A stretch of 34,352 bases of DNA from Anaerosalibacter massiliensis (GTDB taxonomy: Bacteria; Bacillota; Clostridia; Tissierellales; Sporanaerobacteraceae). Position 1 is the first letter of the stretch. Every line of letters begins with the position of its first letter. A program made the position numbers and the translations under genes. The notes beneath the pieces were generated by a model, which searched no databases, was not told the DNA's origin, and saw only the letters and a program-made list of their open reading frames with translations. The stretch covers positions 46,302 through 80,653 of the forward strand of contig CCEZ01000014.1 of NCBI GenBank assembly GCA_000751555.1, read 5' to 3'. Positions 31,801 through 34,352 of the stretch are shown here, piece after piece.

Positions 31801-33882
31801 GTGAAGAAAAGGTTAATTAGCTTTCTATTAATAATATCTATACTAGTAGTTTTTTATATACCTAACGTAGATGCAGCACCTGAATTTAATAGATTGCTTA
31901 GAACTGGCAGTAGAGGTTCTGATGTAGCTACAGTTCAGAGAAAACTTAACGATCTGGGATACAATGCAGGTAAGGCAGATGGAATATTTGGAAATAGAAC
32001 ATATAATGCAGTAGTAAGTTTCCAAAGAGCAAATGGCTTATCAGCAGATGGAATAGTAGGAAAGAATACAATAAATAAATTGTATTCAAATCCAAGTAAG
32101 CCAAATAATCCAAGTAATCCAGGAAATAGTGCACCAATAACTAGTTTATTGCGTAGAGGAAGTAGAGGTTCAGAAGTAGTAACCCTACAAAGCAGATTAA
32201 ACGAACTAGGATACAATGCAGGAAAAGCAGATGGAATATTTGGAGGCGGAACATATAATGCGGTAGTAAGCTTTCAAAGAGCAAATGGTTTATCAGCAGA
32301 TGGTATAGTAGGAAAGAATACAGTAAATAAATTGTATTCAAATCCAAGTAAACCAAATAAGCCAAGCAATCCAAGTAATTCAGGAAATAGTACACCAATA
32401 ACTAGTTTATTGCGTAGAGGAAGTAGAGGTCCAGAAGTAGTAACCCTACAAAACAGATTAAATGAATTAGGATACAATGCAGGTAAGGCAGATGGAATAT
32501 TTGGAGGCGGAACATATAATGCAGTAGTGAAGTTCCAAAGAGCAAATGGTTTATCAGCAGATGGCATAGTAGGAAAGAATACAATAAATAAATTATATGC
32601 AAATCAAACTCCAGCACCAACTCCAGGTTCAGATGATTTTATTAAATTTAGAGGTATCCCGGGTTCTCTTAAAGGAAAAGTAGTGATATTAGATCCTGGA
32701 CATGGAGGAAGTGATTCAGGAGCTCTTTCAAGTGATAAAAAGTATAAAGAGAAAGATTTTGCACTTGACATAGCTAAAAGATTAGAACGTATACTTAAAG
32801 AAGCAGGAGCTAAGAGGGTTGTTATGACCAGAAATAGTGATGTATATCTTAGCTTACAACAACGTGTAAACATAGTGAATAAAATAGAATCTGAAGAAGC
32901 AAAAGCACAAAGTTTAACAAGACAAATAAATGAAACTGAAAGAGAAATAGCACAAATTAATAGATTAGCAAAAGAATCAGAAATAGAAGAAAATAAAACA
33001 GCTGAAATTGAAACAAAAGTTAATCTGTTAAATAATGAAATAAACAAAAAAGCGGCTGAGTTGATTACATCTAAAGAGAAGATACAAGGTTTAAATATAC
33101 AAATTGAAGAAATGTCCAAAGCAAATATTAAAGAACCTAAAGAAGAAGTTGAGGAAATAAAAGATGAAAATGTAGAAGAAGTTGAAAATGTGGAAGAAAT
33201 TGTTGAAGAAGTAGATACAGGAAAATATGAATCAGAAATAGAAGAAGAAGAATTGAATATTCAAAGATTAACTGAAGAAATTGAAGCACTAAATATTGAT
33301 AAAGAAGAACTAGAAAAAGAGAGACAAGCAAAATCTAACTCTATTCTAAATGAGGCAGAAGATAAAACAAAATTAGAATCAAAACTAAATAATCTTCAAA
33401 AAGAGTTAAAATCAGTTCAAAATACTATTTTACGAAATAAAGCAGTATATGCAGAAGGAAGTAATGAAGAATTAGATAGAATAATGAGAATTGCAGGAAA
33501 CAATCCTAAAGATAATATGGTATTTTTAACAATACATTGTAATTCAACAACAGCGGAAAAACAAACTAGTGCATCTGGCATAAGGGTATATTGGTCTAAC
33601 CAAACTAAATCAAATGTTGATACTAGCGGAAGAATAAAATTTGCACAAAAGTTAAATGAACAGTTAAATACTAAAAACACAAAAAATAAATTTGATAAGA
33701 AGGCAGCAAATCTATATACTTACCATAATCTATATGTACTTAAAAATCACAATCTAGTAGGAGCATTGATAGAAATAGGATTTATGAACAACCCTAATGA
33801 TATAGCACTAATGAAAAAACAACAAACTAGGGAAGACATAGCAGAAGGTATGTATAAAGGTATAATAGAATACTTTAAATAA
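31801..33882 (+). CDS. Secreted N-acetylmuramoyl-L-alanine amidase with PG-binding repeats and coiled-coil insertion
   Basis: GTG 31801 is chosen: AAAGGAGG seven bases upstream, followed by a signal peptide (1 to about 25, cut near VDA-A). The 693-residue exported protein has three peptidoglycan-binding modules (about 27-100, 112-185, 199-272) linked by Pro/Ser/Asn-rich spacers, then an Amidase_3 zinc domain. Likely ligands and catalytic residues are His301 in DPGHGG, Glu317 in EKDFALD, His579 in TIHCNS and Glu658 in LIEIGF. Between RVNIVNKIE (to about 363) and MRIAGN (562) about 195 residues of Glu/Lys-rich coiled coil are inserted in the catalytic domain. It cleaves the glycan-peptide bond of the cell wall; the insertion may regulate or localise it. 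Confidence 0.93.
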   Translation: MKKRLISFLLIISILVVFYIPNVDAAPEFNRLLRTGSRGSDVATVQRKLNDLGYNAGKADGIFGNRTYNAVVSFQRANGLSADGIVGKNTINKLYSNPSKPNNPSNPGNSAPITSLLRRGSRGSEVVTLQSRLNELGYNAGKADGIFGGGTYNAVVSFQRANGLSADGIVGKNTVNKLYSNPSKPNKPSNPSNSGNSTPITSLLRRGSRGPEVVTLQNRLNELGYNAGKADGIFGGGTYNAVVKFQRANGLSADGIVGKNTINKLYANQTPAPTPGSDDFIKFRGIPGSLKGKVVILDPGHGGSDSGALSSDKKYKEKDFALDIAKRLERILKEAGAKRVVMTRNSDVYLSLQQRVNIVNKIESEEAKAQSLTRQINETEREIAQINRLAKESEIEENKTAEIETKVNLLNNEINKKAAELITSKEKIQGLNIQIEEMSKANIKEPKEEVEEIKDENVEEVENVEEIVEEVDTGKYESEIEEEELNIQRLTEEIEALNIDKEELEKERQAKSNSILNEAEDKTKLESKLNNLQKELKSVQNTILRNKAVYAEGSNEELDRIMRIAGNNPKDNMVFLTIHCNSTTAEKQTSASGIRVYWSNQTKSNVDTSGRIKFAQKLNEQLNTKNTKNKFDKKAANLYTYHNLYVLKNHNLVGALIEIGFMNNPNDIALMKKQQTREDIAEGMYKGIIEYFK
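31879..32610 (+). repeat. Three tandem in-gene repeats (PG-binding modules)
   Basis: The coding repeats have periods of 252 and 261 bases (84 and 87 codons), measured at the GGATACAATGCAGG word (31957, 32209, 32470). Copies two and three are nearly identical in DNA, including the linkers, so they could recombine to change copy number. Confidence 0.85.
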
Positions 33883-33921
33883 AAAAAGGACTTTACTTGA
33901 TTTCAAGTAGAGTCTTTTTTT
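33881..33921. terminator. Terminator after the amidase gene
   Basis: Arms A7-G(G)ACTTTACTTGA and TCAAGTAGAGTC-T7, one bulge and one T-G pair, overlapping the stop codon. The A-run and T-run make it usable in both directions. Confidence 0.9.
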
Positions 33922-33982
33922 AACCGGATTTTTAGTTGGAGAAAACTGTAGAAAATGATATAATTATGTGATGTATATTAAA

Positions 33983-34011
33983 TTGACATAATTTTTTCAT
34001 TGATATAAAAT
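33983..34011 (+). promoter_or_regulatory. Promoter of pyrG
   Basis: TTGACA (33983-33988), exactly 17 bases, TAAAAT (34006-34011); 39 bases to the start codon. This is one of the best sigma-A type promoters in the window. Confidence 0.75.
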
Positions 34012-34050
34012 ACTATAGTTAATGTAATTAATTTTAAGGAGGTATTTGGC

Positions 34051-34352
34051 ATGCCTACTAAATATATATTTGTTACAGGCGGCGTTGTTTCATCATTAGG
34101 GAAAGGTATTACAGCAGCAAGTTTAGGACAGCTTTTGAAAAGTAGGGGTCTTAAGGTTACTATCCAAAAATTCGACCCATATATAAATGTGGATCCAGGT
34201 ACAATGAGCCCTTATCAACATGGAGAAGTATTTGTTACAGATGATGGTGGAGAAACTGACTTAGATTTAGGCCACTATGAAAGATTTATAGATATAAACT
34301 TAAGTAAAAATAGCAATGTAACGGCAGGTAAAGTATATTGGTCTGTATTAAA
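34051..34352 (+). CDS. pyrG: CTP synthase, 5' part (cut by window end)
   Basis: The first 100 codons are present, reading [44 protein letters not shown] and [16 protein letters not shown] (three separate stretches). These are the strongly conserved amidoligase-domain start of PyrG, including the P-loop GVVSSLGKG and the Mg/UTP-binding region. It converts UTP to CTP with glutamine. SD AAGGAGG precedes the ATG. The short leader (about 33 bases from the likely transcript start) begins close to the promoter, so reiterative-transcription or attenuation control as in Bacillus pyrG is conceivable but cannot be judged here. Confidence 0.98.
   Translation, partial: MPTKYIFVTGGVVSSLGKGITAASLGQLLKSRGLKVTIQKFDPYINVDPGTMSPYQHGEVFVTDDGGETDLDLGHYERFIDINLSKNSNVTAGKVYWSVL

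Noticed and set aside
31879-32610. Regular repeats as a CRISPR array
   Set aside because: Units of 252-261 bases are in-frame coding modules with PG-binding motifs; there is no short repeat/spacer pattern.
32604-33119. 171-codon minus-strand frame and several shorter ones in the amidase gene
   Set aside because: They mirror the repeats and coiled coil of the amidase; similar frames recur at each repeat because the DNA repeats, not because they are genes.
1-34352. rRNA, tRNA, prophage and insertion-sequence genes
   Set aside because: None were seen on either strand; no transposase, integrase or cloverleaf-like segment was recognised.

Overview
The window is AT-rich DNA with closely packed operons, strong Shine-Dalgarno sequences and many TTG/GTG starts. 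The gene set (several PTS systems, a PPi-type phosphofructokinase, a CapABC-like tyrosine kinase module, a PRD-containing MtlR) fits a low-GC anaerobic Firmicute of the Clostridia/Tissierellia kind. That placement is inferred from gene content and composition; no rRNA is present to confirm it.

Layout. (1) 1-8958, plus strand: the end of an unidentified gene, then a sugar or polyol catabolic cluster: RpiB/LacAB-family isomerase, two-subunit transketolase, galactitol-type PTS EIIC and EIIB, a small membrane protein, an SDR dehydrogenase, a divergent GpsA-like dehydrogenase, a Cof-type HAD phosphatase and a phosphofructokinase with the residues of PPi-dependent enzymes. It resembles known pentitol PTS loci (galactitol-type PTS + RpiB + transketolase + dehydrogenases) but carries different dehydrogenases. 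The isomerase lacks residues that ordinary RpiB uses for ring opening, so a tetritol or another unusual substrate is possible. (2) 8959-10933: a self-contained unit with a candidate ECF-type promoter, a 33-codon ORF, an ECF-like sigma factor and a 401-residue soluble protein built from ~22-residue repeats. I recognise no function for the repeat protein, and there is no membrane anti-sigma factor. (3) 11017-16194, minus strand: mannitol operon mtlR-mtlA-mtlD. (4) 16564-19009: a sulfur cluster in which a YeeE/YedE (thiosulfate-transporter family) protein is split into N- and C-terminal halves with tusA between them, followed by a thioredoxin-reductase-like flavoprotein. (5) 19188-20474: a phosphoglycolate-phosphatase-like gene, a 151-bp element with 13-bp terminal inverted repeats, and a decayed polysaccharide-deacetylase fragment ending at a perfect 48-bp palindromic terminator. 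(6) 20733-25917: ABC-2 transporter (permease, ATPase, permease), a small membrane protein and an OmpR/histidine-kinase pair. (7) 25998-28265: MerR-family regulator divergent from a MATE efflux pump, with a 19-bp-spacer promoter typical of MerR activators. (8) 28266-29116: mostly non-coding, but with a 58-codon membrane-protein gene on the minus strand that has its own terminator. (9) 29117-31304: CapA/CapB/CapC-like tyrosine kinase-phosphatase module without following polysaccharide biosynthesis genes. (10) 31801-33882: secreted cell-wall amidase with three peptidoglycan-binding repeats and a catalytic domain interrupted by a ~195-residue coiled-coil insertion. (11) 34051-end: pyrG, cut by the window edge.

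The most promising undescribed candidates are the sigma factor/solenoid-protein unit, the catabolic cluster with its atypical isomerase and dehydrogenase, the split transporter-tusA-reductase operon, and the amidase with the interrupted catalytic domain. All identifications come from reading motifs by eye; no database search was run.
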